Positions 6,827 through 15,099 of a DNA stretch of 54,401 nt are shown in pieces. Each line of letters begins with the position of its first letter. The stretch's first letter is position 1. The notes under the pieces were generated by a model, which was not told the DNA's origin, searched no databases, and was given only the letters and a program-made list of their open reading frames with translations. The stretch comes from Streptomyces sp. SM10 (GTDB lineage Bacteria; Actinomycetota; Actinomycetes; Streptomycetales; Streptomycetaceae), in assembly GCF_002910915.1 (NCBI RefSeq), contig NZ_NEUF01000122.1, positions 1-54,401 on the forward strand, written 5' to 3'. Made by a program: the position numbers and the translations under genes.

Positions 6827-7717
6827 GTGGGCGGCTGGAGGTGCACCGGGCTGCGCTGGCCCGGCCACGGCGGTCCCGAGCTCGGATGGGCGCGGAGCGA
6901 CGGCTCCGGGCCGGGACGGGTGAGCGTCCTGGCGTACGGGAAGGCGCTCGGCTTCCGGGCCGAGGGCGAGCGGCACTGTGTGGGGGCGCGCGGAAACCCG
7001 TGTCCGGTCCGGGCCGTGGTGCCCGTACGGAGCACGGGGGCGCGGTGCGAGGAGTGCGCACGGCTGGACCGGGCCCATTCCGTGGCCGCCGACACGATGG
7101 CCGACGATCCGCGCCCGTACCGCGTCTACCTGGCCTGGTTCGGCCCGGGGATGGTCAAGGTCGGGATCACCGGCGAGGCCCGGGACGCGGCCCGGCTGCG
7201 GGAGCAGGGCGCCGTGGTGTTCAGCTGGCTGGGGCGCGGTCCGCTGATGGCCGCGCGGCGTACGGAGGAGCTGCTGCGCTCGGCGCTCGGGGTGCCCGAC
7301 CGGATTCCTTACGCGCGCAAGCGGGCCGTGCGCGGAGGGCTTCCGGGGGAGGACGAGCGGGCCGCCGAGATCGAGGAGCTGTACCGGCGGGCCACGGAGC
7401 TCGAGGGCGCCGGGTGGCCGGAGGCGCTGGAGCGGCTGCCCTTCGAAGCGGTCGACCACGCGGGGGTGTTCGGGCTGGCCGGTGCGGGGCCGACGGCGCG
7501 CGTGGTGACCGGGCTGGTGGACGGTGGCGTGGTGGCCGGGCGGCTGGTGGCGGCGGCGGGACCCGACCTCCACCTGGAGACCCCGGACGACGCGATCGTC
7601 GTGCTGGACACCCGTCTCGTCACGGGCTGGGACCTGTCAGGGGCCGACGCGGGGTCGGGTATGAGCGTGCCGACCGTGGCCGTGGGGGGCGGTGGCGTGC
7701 AGGACGGGCTGTTCTGA
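6827..7717 (+). CDS. DUF2797 domain protein
   Basis: A 296-aa protein of the DUF2797 family, which has no settled function. Four cysteines in CVGARGNPCPVR and ARCEECARL (about residues 51-80) look like a zinc-binding set. A GIY-YIG-like stretch follows (YRVYLAWFGPGMVKVGIT, about 98-115, with TRxARLREQGA-like residues after it), then the family block ARRTEELLRSALGVPDRIPYARK. The C-terminal 100 residues form a more variable beta-rich part. Its GTG start lies two bases after the stop of a leader ORF. The GIY-YIG resemblance is my reading and does not prove nuclease activity. Confidence 0.75.
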   Translation: MGGWRCTGLRWPGHGGPELGWARSDGSGPGRVSVLAYGKALGFRAEGERHCVGARGNPCPVRAVVPVRSTGARCEECARLDRAHSVAADTMADDPRPYRVYLAWFGPGMVKVGITGEARDAARLREQGAVVFSWLGRGPLMAARRTEELLRSALGVPDRIPYARKRAVRGGLPGEDERAAEIEELYRRATELEGAGWPEALERLPFEAVDHAGVFGLAGAGPTARVVTGLVDGGVVAGRLVAAAGPDLHLETPDDAIVVLDTRLVTGWDLSGADAGSGMSVPTVAVGGGGVQDGLF

Positions 7718-7766
7718 GATCGTCGCCCGGGATCGTTCCTGGTGACGTACGAGGCGGGTGGGGCGG

Positions 7767-8708
7767 ATGAACAACGACGACCGTGAGCACGACGACGACC
7801 GAAGCCCCGACCCCGACCGAGGCCCCGATCGGGAGCCCGACCGCGAACGGGACGACGTGGTGCGGTTCTGGCAGCGGCTCGGGCTTCCCGGGATCATCGA
7901 CGTCCACACGCACTTCATGCCGGAGCGGGTGCTCAGCAAGGTGTGGGAGTACTTCGACGCGGTGGGTCCGCTGACCGGGCTGGAGTGGCCGATCACCTAC
8001 CGGCGGGACGAGGACGAGCGTCTCGCGCTGCTGCGGTCGTTCGGCGTGCTGCGGTTCACCTCGATGCTCTACCCGCACAAGGCCTCCATGGCCACCTGGC
8101 TCAACGGCTGGGCGGCCGGCTTCGCGGCCCGGGTGCCGGACTGCCTGCACACCGCGACCTTCTTCCCGGAGGAGGGCGTGGAGACCTATGTGCGTGAGGC
8201 GGTCGAGGCGGGGGCGCGCGTCTTCAAGTCGCACCTCCAGGTCGGGGCCTACGACCCGAACGATCCGCTGCTGGAGCCCGTCTGGGGGCTGCTGGCGGAG
8301 GCCGGTGTCCCGGTGGTGACGCACTGCGGATCCGGTCCGGCGCCCGGCGCGTTCACCGGCCCCGGGCCGATCGGCCGGCTGCTCTCCCGTCACCCCCGGC
8401 TGAAGCTGGTGGTCGCGCACATGGGGATGCCGGAGTACACGGAGTTCCTGGAGCTGGCGGCGGCCTACCCCGGGGTGCGGCTCGACACGACCATGGCGTT
8501 CACCGACTTCAGCGAGGACTTCATGCCGTTCCCGGCGGTGGAGCGCGGGCGCCTCGCGGACCTGGGGGACCGGATCCTGCTGGGCACCGACTTCCCGAAC
8601 ATCCCGTATCCGTATGTCCACCAGCTGGAGGCCCTGGAGCGGCTGGGGCTGGGCGACGCCTGGCTGCGGGCGGTCTGTCACGGTAACGCGAACGCGCTCT
8701 TCCGGTGA
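7767..8708 (+). CDS. Amidohydrolase family protein (metal-dependent, ACMSD-like fold)
   Basis: A 313-aa amidohydrolase-2 type protein. The first metal motif is IIDVHTHFMPERV (about residue 33). Later motifs are VFKSHLQVGAY, VTHCGSG, VVAHMG and LLGTDFPNIPYPY, giving the His and Asp ligands of the TIM-barrel active site. The first 30 residues are an odd run of Asp, Arg, Glu and Pro repeats (DREHDDDRSPDPDRG) that is probably disordered. The family includes decarboxylases and hydrolases of cyclic acids, and the substrate cannot be read from sequence. GTG at 7758 is an alternative start. It lies just before the two-component operon but ends 83 bp short of it. Confidence 0.85.
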   Translation: MNNDDREHDDDRSPDPDRGPDREPDRERDDVVRFWQRLGLPGIIDVHTHFMPERVLSKVWEYFDAVGPLTGLEWPITYRRDEDERLALLRSFGVLRFTSMLYPHKASMATWLNGWAAGFAARVPDCLHTATFFPEEGVETYVREAVEAGARVFKSHLQVGAYDPNDPLLEPVWGLLAEAGVPVVTHCGSGPAPGAFTGPGPIGRLLSRHPRLKLVVAHMGMPEYTEFLELAAAYPGVRLDTTMAFTDFSEDFMPFPAVERGRLADLGDRILLGTDFPNIPYPYVHQLEALERLGLGDAWLRAVCHGNANALFR

Positions 8709-8730
8709 GGCAGCGGAGCCGAGCGGTCAT

Positions 8731-8783
8731 TCTCAGGAAATTCACAGGTGCGCGAAAGCTCTCTCTCACGGCCGTCTCACAGG
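8731..8783 (+). promoter_or_regulatory. Two pairs of 11-bp-spaced CACAGG boxes before the response regulator
   Basis: CTCAGG (8732-8737) and CACAGG (8743-8748) form one pair with 11-bp spacing of the core. CTCACGG (8765-8771) and CTCACAGG (8776-8783) form a second. Direct repeats one helical turn apart are the usual OmpR-family site. The last box ends eight bases before the start codon, so the transcript must be very short-leadered or start further upstream. Confidence 0.6.
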
Positions 8784-8791
8784 CTTGAGCC

Positions 8792-9529
8792 ATGACGACG
8801 ACCTCGCCCCAGGGGCGTACAGAACTGCTCAGGGCCGACCGCAACCCCGTCCGCGTCCTCGTCGTGGACGACGAGGCTCCGCTCGCCGAGCTGCTCTCCA
8901 TGGCCCTGCGCTACGAGGGGTGGGAGGTGCGCAGCGCCGGGGACGGCGCGGGTGCGCTCCGCACGGCGCGCGACTTCCGTCCGGACGCGGTGGTCCTCGA
9001 CGTGATGCTCCCCGACATGGACGGGCTCGCCGTGCTCGGCCGGCTGCGGCGCGAGCTCTCCGACGTGCCCGTGCTGTTCCTGACCGCACGGGACTCGGTC
9101 GAGGACCGGATCGCCGGGCTCACCGCGGGCGGCGACGACTACGTCACCAAGCCGTTCAGCCTGGAGGAGGTCGTGGCGCGGCTGCGCGGGCTGATCCGTC
9201 GCTCGGGCACGGCCTCCGTGCGCAGCGAGTCGACACTCGTCGTCGGCGACCTGGTGCTGGACGAGGACAGTCACGAGGTGAGCCGGGGCGACGACTCGAT
9301 CCATCTCACGGCGACCGAGTTCGAACTGCTGCGCTTCCTGATGCGCAACCCGCGCCGGGTGCTGAGCAAGGCGCAGATACTGGACCGGGTCTGGAACTAC
9401 GACTTCGGCGGCCAGGCGAACGTCGTCGAGCTGTACATCTCCTACCTGCGCAAGAAGATCGACGCGGGGCGCACCCCGATGATCCACACCCGGCGCGGGG
9501 CGGGATACCTCATCAAGCCCGGGGAGTAG
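8792..9529 (+). CDS. OmpR/PhoB-family response regulator
   Basis: A 245-aa response regulator. The receiver domain carries the acidic pair in VLVVDDEAPLAE (about residues 22-33), the phosphorylated Asp in VVLDVMLPDMDG (about 71), Thr in FLTARDSVED and Lys in VTKPFSLEEV. The C-terminal winged helix (LTATEFELLRFLMRNPRRV, then RVWNYDFGGQANVVELYISYLRKKID and a GYLIKP ending) is the OmpR type. The histidine kinase follows after four bases, so they form one operon. By gene order and recollection it matches the SCO4020/SCO4021 pair of S. coelicolor. Direct repeats upstream suggest autoregulation. Confidence 0.92.
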   Translation: MTTTSPQGRTELLRADRNPVRVLVVDDEAPLAELLSMALRYEGWEVRSAGDGAGALRTARDFRPDAVVLDVMLPDMDGLAVLGRLRRELSDVPVLFLTARDSVEDRIAGLTAGGDDYVTKPFSLEEVVARLRGLIRRSGTASVRSESTLVVGDLVLDEDSHEVSRGDDSIHLTATEFELLRFLMRNPRRVLSKAQILDRVWNYDFGGQANVVELYISYLRKKIDAGRTPMIHTRRGAGYLIKPGE

Positions 9530-9533
9530 CCCC

Positions 9534-11342
9534 GTGAGCAGGAGGAGGAACGGCGCGGGACGCCCCTGGACGCTGCGGACCCGGCTCGTCGTGTACGCGG
9601 TCACGCTCATCGCGGTGGTCGCGGCCGTGATCGGTTCGGTCACCGCGATCGCCTTCCACGAGTACATGTACGGGAAGCTGGACGGCCAGCTCCACGACAT
9701 AGCGATGCGGGCCGAGGCGCGTCCGCCCGGCAGCGGGAAGCCGGTTCCGGGCGGCCTCGGGAACGGCAAGCCGCTGGGCTTCATCGGGATCGGCCAGCCC
9801 TTCAGGACCGTCGGTGCCGTCACCGTCGACGGCGACGTCACCGATTCGAAGTACCTGGAGGACGGTGGGCCGGGCGCGCAGGAGAGCGCGGAGTCCCTGA
9901 CCGGCGCGCAGAAGGAGGCCCTGGAGACGGCCGCGGTCACGGTGGGCGAGGGGGCGCGCGACGTCGAGCTGCCCGGACTCGGTGGATACCGCGTGGAAGC
10001 CGTCCGTGCGACCGGCGGTTCGACCGTCCTCGTCGGCATTCCCACGGCCGAGGTGGACAAGGCCGTCACCACCCTCATCCTCGTCGAGGTCTGCGTCACC
10101 GGGGCCGGGCTCATCGCCGCCGGGATCGCCGGTGCCGCCATGGTCGGTGTCGCCCTGCGCCCGCTGCGCCGGGTGGCCGCCGCCGCGACCCGGGTATCCG
10201 AACTGCCTCTGCACAGCGGCGAGGTCGCGCTCTTCGAGCGGGTCCCGGAGGCCGAGGCCGATCCGCGTACGGAGGTCGGGCAGGTCGGCGCGGCCCTCAA
10301 CAGGATGCTGGGCCATGTCGGTTCGGCCCTGGACGCCCGGCAGAAGAGCGAGACGCGGGTCCGGCAGTTCGTCGCGGACGCCAGCCACGAGCTGCGTACC
10401 CCGCTCGCCTCGATCCGCGGCTACGCCGAACTGACCAGGAGGGGACGGGAGAACGCCGGACCCGACACCCGGCACGCCCTGGGGCGGATCGAGTCCGAGG
10501 CGGAGCGGATGACGGGCATGGTCGAGGACCTGCTGCTCCTGGCGCGTCTCGACGCCGGACGGCCGCTCTCGTACGAGAGCACCGATCTCTCGCCCCTCGT
10601 CATCGACGCGGTGAGCGACGCCCGTGTCGCGGACCGCGTCCCCGACGGCGGTTCCGGTGCCACCCGTCACTGGCGGCTGGAGCTGCCCGAGGCGCCCGCG
10701 ACGGTCTCGGCCGACCCGACGAGGATCCAGCAGGTGCTGGTCAACCTGCTGGCGAACGCCCGTACGCACACGCCGCCCGGGACCACCGTCACCGTCCGGG
10801 TGCGCGAGGCACGCGAGGAGCTGCCCCGGGTGACCCTGGAGGTCCAGGACGACGGGCCCGGGATCCCGGCCGAGCTGCAGCCGCGCGTCTTCGAACGGTT
10901 CGCGCGAGGCGACGCCTCACGCTCCCGCCACGCGGGGTCGACGGGGCTCGGCCTGGCCATCGTGCAGGCCGTCGTCACCGCCCACGGGGGCGTGGCCGAG
11001 GTGCGCTCCGTCCCCGGGAACACCGTGTTCGCCGTCCACCTTCCGGCGGACGAGGTGTACGCGGCCGACACGGTGTACACGGCCGGCGAGGAGTACGCGG
11101 GACACGGCGGGCACGGCGGGCACGGCGGACAAGCGGGGCACGGCGGGTACGCGGGACACCGGGCGAACGTCCCCGCGAACGGGCCCCTGGCGCCCGCGAA
11201 CGGTCCCTCGACGCCTGCGGACAGCGCTCCGTACGTGTCCGGGAGCCGCGCTCCGTACGCGCCCGAGGACAGCGCCCCGTACGCGCCCGCGACGCCTCCG
11301 GATCACCCCCCCCGTACACCCCCCGGCGCACTCACAGGCTGA
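9534..11342 (+). CDS. Sensor histidine kinase with His-rich C-terminal tail
   Basis: A 602-aa membrane kinase. One helix (LVVYAVTLIAVVAAVIGSVT, about residues 17-38) leads to an outside sensor region of about 140 residues. A second helix lies near 178-205, followed by HAMP and the dimerisation box FVADASHELRTPLASIRGY, with the phosphoacceptor His near 285. The ATPase domain shows the N box (VLVNLLANARTHT), G1 (VQDDGPGIP), F box (FERFARGD) and G2 (GLGLAIVQAV). After the kinase domain comes an unusual tail of about 95 residues: HGGHGGHGG repeats, then APANGP and APYAP repeats. The His repeats could bind a metal, but this is only a suggestion. It is co-transcribed with the regulator. Confidence 0.9.
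   Translation: MSRRRNGAGRPWTLRTRLVVYAVTLIAVVAAVIGSVTAIAFHEYMYGKLDGQLHDIAMRAEARPPGSGKPVPGGLGNGKPLGFIGIGQPFRTVGAVTVDGDVTDSKYLEDGGPGAQESAESLTGAQKEALETAAVTVGEGARDVELPGLGGYRVEAVRATGGSTVLVGIPTAEVDKAVTTLILVEVCVTGAGLIAAGIAGAAMVGVALRPLRRVAAAATRVSELPLHSGEVALFERVPEAEADPRTEVGQVGAALNRMLGHVGSALDARQKSETRVRQFVADASHELRTPLASIRGYAELTRRGRENAGPDTRHALGRIESEAERMTGMVEDLLLLARLDAGRPLSYESTDLSPLVIDAVSDARVADRVPDGGSGATRHWRLELPEAPATVSADPTRIQQVLVNLLANARTHTPPGTTVTVRVREAREELPRVTLEVQDDGPGIPAELQPRVFERFARGDASRSRHAGSTGLGLAIVQAVVTAHGGVAEVRSVPGNTVFAVHLPADEVYAADTVYTAGEEYAGHGGHGGHGGQAGHGGYAGHRANVPANGPLAPANGPSTPADSAPYVSGSRAPYAPEDSAPYAPATPPDHPPRTPPGALTG
11101..11160 (+). repeat. 9-bp coding repeat (Gly-His-Gly) in the kinase tail
   Basis: CACGGCGGG-type 9-bp units repeat three times in a row and then recur twice with changes, giving GHGGHGGHGG, QAGHGG and YAGH in the protein. 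Such units expand and contract by slippage, so tail length may differ between strains. Confidence 0.7.
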
Positions 11343-11349
11343 CCACAGG
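11331..11349 (+). promoter_or_regulatory. CACAGG box pair before the glycosyltransferases
   Basis: CTCACAGG (11331-11338) and CCACAGG (11343-11349) have cores 11 bp apart, matching the two pairs before the response regulator gene. The pair overlaps the last codons of the kinase gene and lies about 45 bp before the glycosyltransferase start. It is a good candidate for regulation by the adjacent response regulator. Confidence 0.6.
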
Positions 11350-11393
11350 CGCAGCACACGGACGTGACAGGGCGGTTGGCGAGTGTCTGTGTC

Positions 11394-12689
11394 ATGCGAA
11401 CCGACACTGCTTGGAGCACCCTGCCGGCCCGGGAACATCTCCTGGCCGCAGCGGTCGGTGCTCCCGTACTCGACATCGTGGTCCCGGTCTACAACGAGGA
11501 GAAGGACCTCGAGACGTGTGTGCTGCGCCTGCACGACCACCTGGCGCGGACGTTCCCCTACGCCTTCCGGATCACCGTGGCGGACAACGCGAGCACCGAC
11601 CGGACGCCCCAGGTGGCGGCTCAGCTCGCGGCCCTGATCCCCGAGGTGCGTTCGTACCGGCTGGAGGAGAAGGGCCGGGGCCGGGCGCTGCGGACCGTCT
11701 GGTCCCACTCGGACTCCCCGGTCCTCGCCTACATGGACGTGGACCTCTCGACGGACCTGAACGCGCTGCTGCCGCTGGTCGCCCCGTTGATCTCCGGCCA
11801 CTCCGACCTGGCCATCGGCTCGCGCCTGGCCCGTAGTTCACGGGTGGTGCGGGGATCGAAGCGGGAGTTCATCTCGCGGGCCTACAACCTGATCCTGCGC
11901 TCGTCGCTCGCCGCCGGCTTCAGCGACGCGCAGTGCGGCTTCAAGGCCGTACGGCGCGAGGTCGCGCAGCGGCTGCTGCCGATGGTCGAGGACACCGGCT
12001 GGTTCTTCGACACGGAGATGCTGGTGCTGGCCGAGCGGGCGGGCCTGCGCATCCACGAGGTGCCGGTCGACTGGGTCGACGACCCCGATTCCACGGTGCA
12101 CATCGTGAGGACCGCGACCGACGACCTCAAGGGCGTCTGGCGGGTGGGCCGGGCCCTGGCCACCGGAGCGCTGCCGCTGGACCGGCTGGCACGCCCCTTC
12201 GGTGACGACCCGCGCGACCGGGTCGTGCCCGGGGTGCCGCGCGGACTCGCCCGACAGCTGGTCGGCTTCTGCGTCGTGGGGGCGCTCTCCACCCTGGTCT
12301 ACCTCGCCCTCTATTCGCTCTTCCGGCTCGGCGTCGGCCCGCAGTTCGCCAACGCCGCCGCCCTCCTCGTCTCCGCCGTCGCCAACACGGCGGCGAACCG
12401 GAGACTCACCTTCGGCGTGCGCGGCCGGGGAGGCGCAGTGCGCCACCAGGCGCAGGGGCTCGTCGTCTTCGCGATCGGGCTCGCCCTCACCAGCGGTTCG
12501 CTCGCCGCCCTGGGCACGGCGTCCGGCTCGGCGTCGCACGGCACGGAACTCGCCGTGCTGATCGCGGCCAACCTCGCGGCAACGGTGCTGCGGTTCCTGC
12601 TCTTCCGCGCCTGGGTCTTCCCCGACCGGCGTACCGACCACCAGGACGCCCGCAAGGGCGCCGCACACGAACTGAGGAACGCCCGATGA
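11394..12689 (+). CDS. GT2 glycosyltransferase fused to GtrA-like membrane domain
   Basis: A 431-aa protein in two parts. Residues about 25-260 are a family 2 glycosyltransferase of the dolichol-phosphate-mannose-synthase type: DIVVPVYNEEKDLE, VADNASTDRT, the DXD motif in YMDVDLSTDLN, and CGFKAVRRE. Residues about 280-415 are a GtrA-like domain with four membrane helices (LVGFCVVGALSTLVYLALYS onward, with NFxxxRxxxF-like ANTAANRRLTF). Such proteins charge a polyprenyl phosphate with a sugar and may help flip it. The ATG at 11394 is preferred over GTG at 11364. Its stop overlaps the next start by four bases, so the lipid-linked sugar probably feeds the GT39 enzyme. Confidence 0.88.
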   Translation: MRTDTAWSTLPAREHLLAAAVGAPVLDIVVPVYNEEKDLETCVLRLHDHLARTFPYAFRITVADNASTDRTPQVAAQLAALIPEVRSYRLEEKGRGRALRTVWSHSDSPVLAYMDVDLSTDLNALLPLVAPLISGHSDLAIGSRLARSSRVVRGSKREFISRAYNLILRSSLAAGFSDAQCGFKAVRREVAQRLLPMVEDTGWFFDTEMLVLAERAGLRIHEVPVDWVDDPDSTVHIVRTATDDLKGVWRVGRALATGALPLDRLARPFGDDPRDRVVPGVPRGLARQLVGFCVVGALSTLVYLALYSLFRLGVGPQFANAAALLVSAVANTAANRRLTFGVRGRGGAVRHQAQGLVVFAIGLALTSGSLAALGTASGSASHGTELAVLIAANLAATVLRFLLFRAWVFPDRRTDHQDARKGAAHELRNAR

Positions 12690-14881
12690 CCTCGGCCACG
12701 CACTCCGACCCCTTCCAGGCCCCGCCCGGCATCCCCGGGGCGCCCGCGCACGCCGCGGGCGGGCGCGAGCCGGCGGCGCGGCGCGTCCTGCGGGGCAGGC
12801 CCGAGGACCCGCGCTGGGCGAGGCCCGCCCTCCTCGGGATGCTGCTGGTCATCGCGCTCGCGTACCTGTGGAATCTCAGCGCGTCCGGCTACGCCAACTC
12901 CTTCTACTCCGCAGCCGTGCAGGCCGGCAGCCAGAGCTGGAAGGCCTTCTTCTTCGGCTCGCTGGACTCGGCGAACGCGATCACCGTGGACAAGCCCCCG
13001 GCCACCCTCTGGCCGATGGCCCTGTCGGTCCGGATCTTCGGTCTGAGCTCCTGGGCGATCCTGGCACCGCAGGTGCTGATGGGCGTCGCCACGGCCGGGG
13101 TCCTGTACGCGTCCGTGCGGCGCCGCTTCAGCGCCGCCGCCGGGCTGATCACGGTGGCGGTCTTCGCGCTGACCCCGGTCGCCGCGCTGATGTTCCGCTT
13201 CAACAACCCGGACGCGCTGCTCGCGCTCCTGATGACCGTCACCGTCTACTGCGTGCTGCGCGCGCTGGAGGGCGGCCGGACGAAGTGGCTGGTCTGGGCG
13301 GGCGTCGCGGTGGGACTCGCGTTCCTGTCGAAGACCCTGCAGGCCTTCCTGATCCTGCCGCCGCTCGCCGTGCTGTACGCGGTGTGCGCGCCGGTCTCCG
13401 TGCGGAAGCGGTTCGGCCAGATCGGTCTGGCCGCATTGGCGATGGTCGTCTCCGGCGGCTGGTGGGTGGCGGTCGTGGAACTGTGGCCCGCCTCCTCGCG
13501 CCCGTACATCGGCGGCTCGCAGAACAACTCCTTCCTGGAACTGACCTTCGGCTACAACGGACTCGGCCGGATCAACGGCGAGGAGACCGGGAGCGTCGGG
13601 GGCGGCGGCGGTGGCGGCGGTGGCGGCCGGGGCGGCGGCTGGGGCGAGACCGGCATCGGCCGGATGTTCAACTCCGAGATCGGCAGCCAGATCTCCTGGC
13701 TGCTGCCCGCCGCACTGATCCTGCTGGTCGCGGGCGTCTGGCTGACCTGGCGGGCGAAGCGGACCGACACGGCCCGTGCGGCGTTCCTCGCCTGGGGCGG
13801 CTCGCTGCTGATGACGGCCCTCGTCTTCAGCTTCATGGCCGGCATCTTCCACCAGTACTACACGGTGGCCCTGGCGCCCCACGTCGCGGCGCTGACCGGG
13901 ATGGGCGCCACGGTCCTGTGGGAGGAACGGGCCAAGTGGTGGGCGGGTGCCGTGCTCGGCGGGACCGTAGCGGTGACGGCGCTCTGGGCCTACGTCCTGC
14001 TGGGGCGCACGCCGGACTACGTCCCGTGGCTGCGCTGGGCGGTCCTGATCGCCGGGCTCGTGGCTGCGGCCGGGCTGCTCCTCGCGGCACGGCTGGGCCG
14101 GGCGCTCGTGACGGTCGCGGTGGGGCTGGGGCTCGCCGCCTCGCTCGCCGGGCCGACCGCGTACACGATCAGCACACTGAACACCGGGCACCAGGGTTCG
14201 ATCGTCACCGCCGGCCCGGCGGGCGCGAGCATGGGCGGCCCCGGCGGCGGGCGGGGCGGTGGTCCCGGTGGCGGGGAGGGCCCCGGCGGTGGCATGCAGC
14301 CTCCCGGCCAGGGCACCCGGCAGGGCGCCCAGGGCGGCGGTCAGGCGCCGGGCACCGCGCCGGGCACCCCCCAGGCGGGCGGCTTCCCGGGCGGCGGAAT
14401 GCCGGGCCAGGGCAAGGGCCGGCGGGGACAGGCTCCCGGCGGTCAGCAGGGCGGCATGCCCGGCGGTGGCACGGGCGAAGGCGGCGGTGCGGGCGGCGGT
14501 GGCGGCATGGGCGGTCTGCTCAACGGCGCCTCCGTCGACTCCGAGGCCGGGACGCTCCTGAAGCAGAACGCCGACGCGTACACCTGGGCCGCCGCGGCCA
14601 TCGGTTCGCAGAACGCCGCGAGCTACCAGCTCGCCACCGGGGACCCGGTGATGGCGATCGGCGGATTCAACGGGAGCGACCCGTCCCCCACGCTCGCCCA
14701 GTTCAAGAAGCACGTGGAGGACGGGAAGATCCACTACTTCATCTCGGGCGGTATGGGCGGAGGTGGCGGCGCCGGTGGCGAGGGCGCCTCGTCCCAGATC
14801 TCGGCGTGGGTGGAGGAGAACTTCAAGGAGGTCACGGTGGGCAGCGCGACCTTCTACGACCTCACTGAGCCGACGAGCTGA
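12686..14881 (+). CDS. GT39 (ArnT/YkcB-like) membrane glycosyltransferase
   Basis: A 731-aa polytopic transferase that would move a sugar from a polyprenyl-phosphate donor to an outside acceptor. The first outside loop has the family acidic motif region (SLDSANAITVDKPPATLW, near residue 95), with VDKPP typical of YkcB-like proteins. FNNPDALLALLM follows near 170. About 10 membrane helices extend to residue 490. A run of 10 Gly interrupts the loop near residue 308, and a Gly/Pro/Gln-rich linker spans roughly 510-615. The soluble C-terminal domain (about 615-731) is the one usually found in this subfamily. It overlaps the GT2-GtrA gene by four bases. The acceptor is not known. Confidence 0.88.
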   Translation: MTSATHSDPFQAPPGIPGAPAHAAGGREPAARRVLRGRPEDPRWARPALLGMLLVIALAYLWNLSASGYANSFYSAAVQAGSQSWKAFFFGSLDSANAITVDKPPATLWPMALSVRIFGLSSWAILAPQVLMGVATAGVLYASVRRRFSAAAGLITVAVFALTPVAALMFRFNNPDALLALLMTVTVYCVLRALEGGRTKWLVWAGVAVGLAFLSKTLQAFLILPPLAVLYAVCAPVSVRKRFGQIGLAALAMVVSGGWWVAVVELWPASSRPYIGGSQNNSFLELTFGYNGLGRINGEETGSVGGGGGGGGGGRGGGWGETGIGRMFNSEIGSQISWLLPAALILLVAGVWLTWRAKRTDTARAAFLAWGGSLLMTALVFSFMAGIFHQYYTVALAPHVAALTGMGATVLWEERAKWWAGAVLGGTVAVTALWAYVLLGRTPDYVPWLRWAVLIAGLVAAAGLLLAARLGRALVTVAVGLGLAASLAGPTAYTISTLNTGHQGSIVTAGPAGASMGGPGGGRGGGPGGGEGPGGGMQPPGQGTRQGAQGGGQAPGTAPGTPQAGGFPGGGMPGQGKGRRGQAPGGQQGGMPGGGTGEGGGAGGGGGMGGLLNGASVDSEAGTLLKQNADAYTWAAAAIGSQNAASYQLATGDPVMAIGGFNGSDPSPTLAQFKKHVEDGKIHYFISGGMGGGGGAGGEGASSQISAWVEENFKEVTVGSATFYDLTEPTS

Positions 14882-14929
14882 GAGGCCCCTCCGGAACGAG
14901 GAGGAACACGGCCGTAGCCAGGACGGTGA

Positions 14930-14978
14930 CACCAGGGCGGTGGTCCCGAGCAGAGACTCCGGGGCCACCGCCCTGGTG
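14930..14978. terminator. Terminator after the glycosyltransferase operon
   Basis: CACCAGGGCGGTGG (14930-14943) pairs perfectly with CCACCGCCCTGGTG (14965-14978) over 14 bp, with a 21-nt loop. It sits 50 bp after the GT39 stop and before the next promoter. Confidence 0.7.
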
Positions 14979-15016
14979 CGTCGGCCGACGCGGTCCCGGC
15001 ATCCCCCGTCATGGGG

Positions 15017-15076
15017 TTGTACGGTGTACAGGAAGTGCCATACGGTGTAGAGCGGCACCCGCCATACACCGTACAA
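15017..15076. promoter_or_regulatory. Triple TACGGTGTA operator of the MFS gene
   Basis: TACGGTGTA occurs at 15020-15028 and 15041-15049, 21 bp apart. Its inverse, TACACCGTA, is at 15065-15073. The first copy lies in the perfect palindrome TGTACGGTGTACA (15019-15031), and the outer copies form the 12-bp inverted pair TTGTACGGTGTA/TACACCGTACAA. TTGTAC and TACGGT, 18 bp apart, could be the -35 and -10. The natural ligand protein is the TetR regulator encoded downstream. Confidence 0.7.
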
Positions 15077-15099
15077 GTGCACCGGAACCAGGAGCCCGC

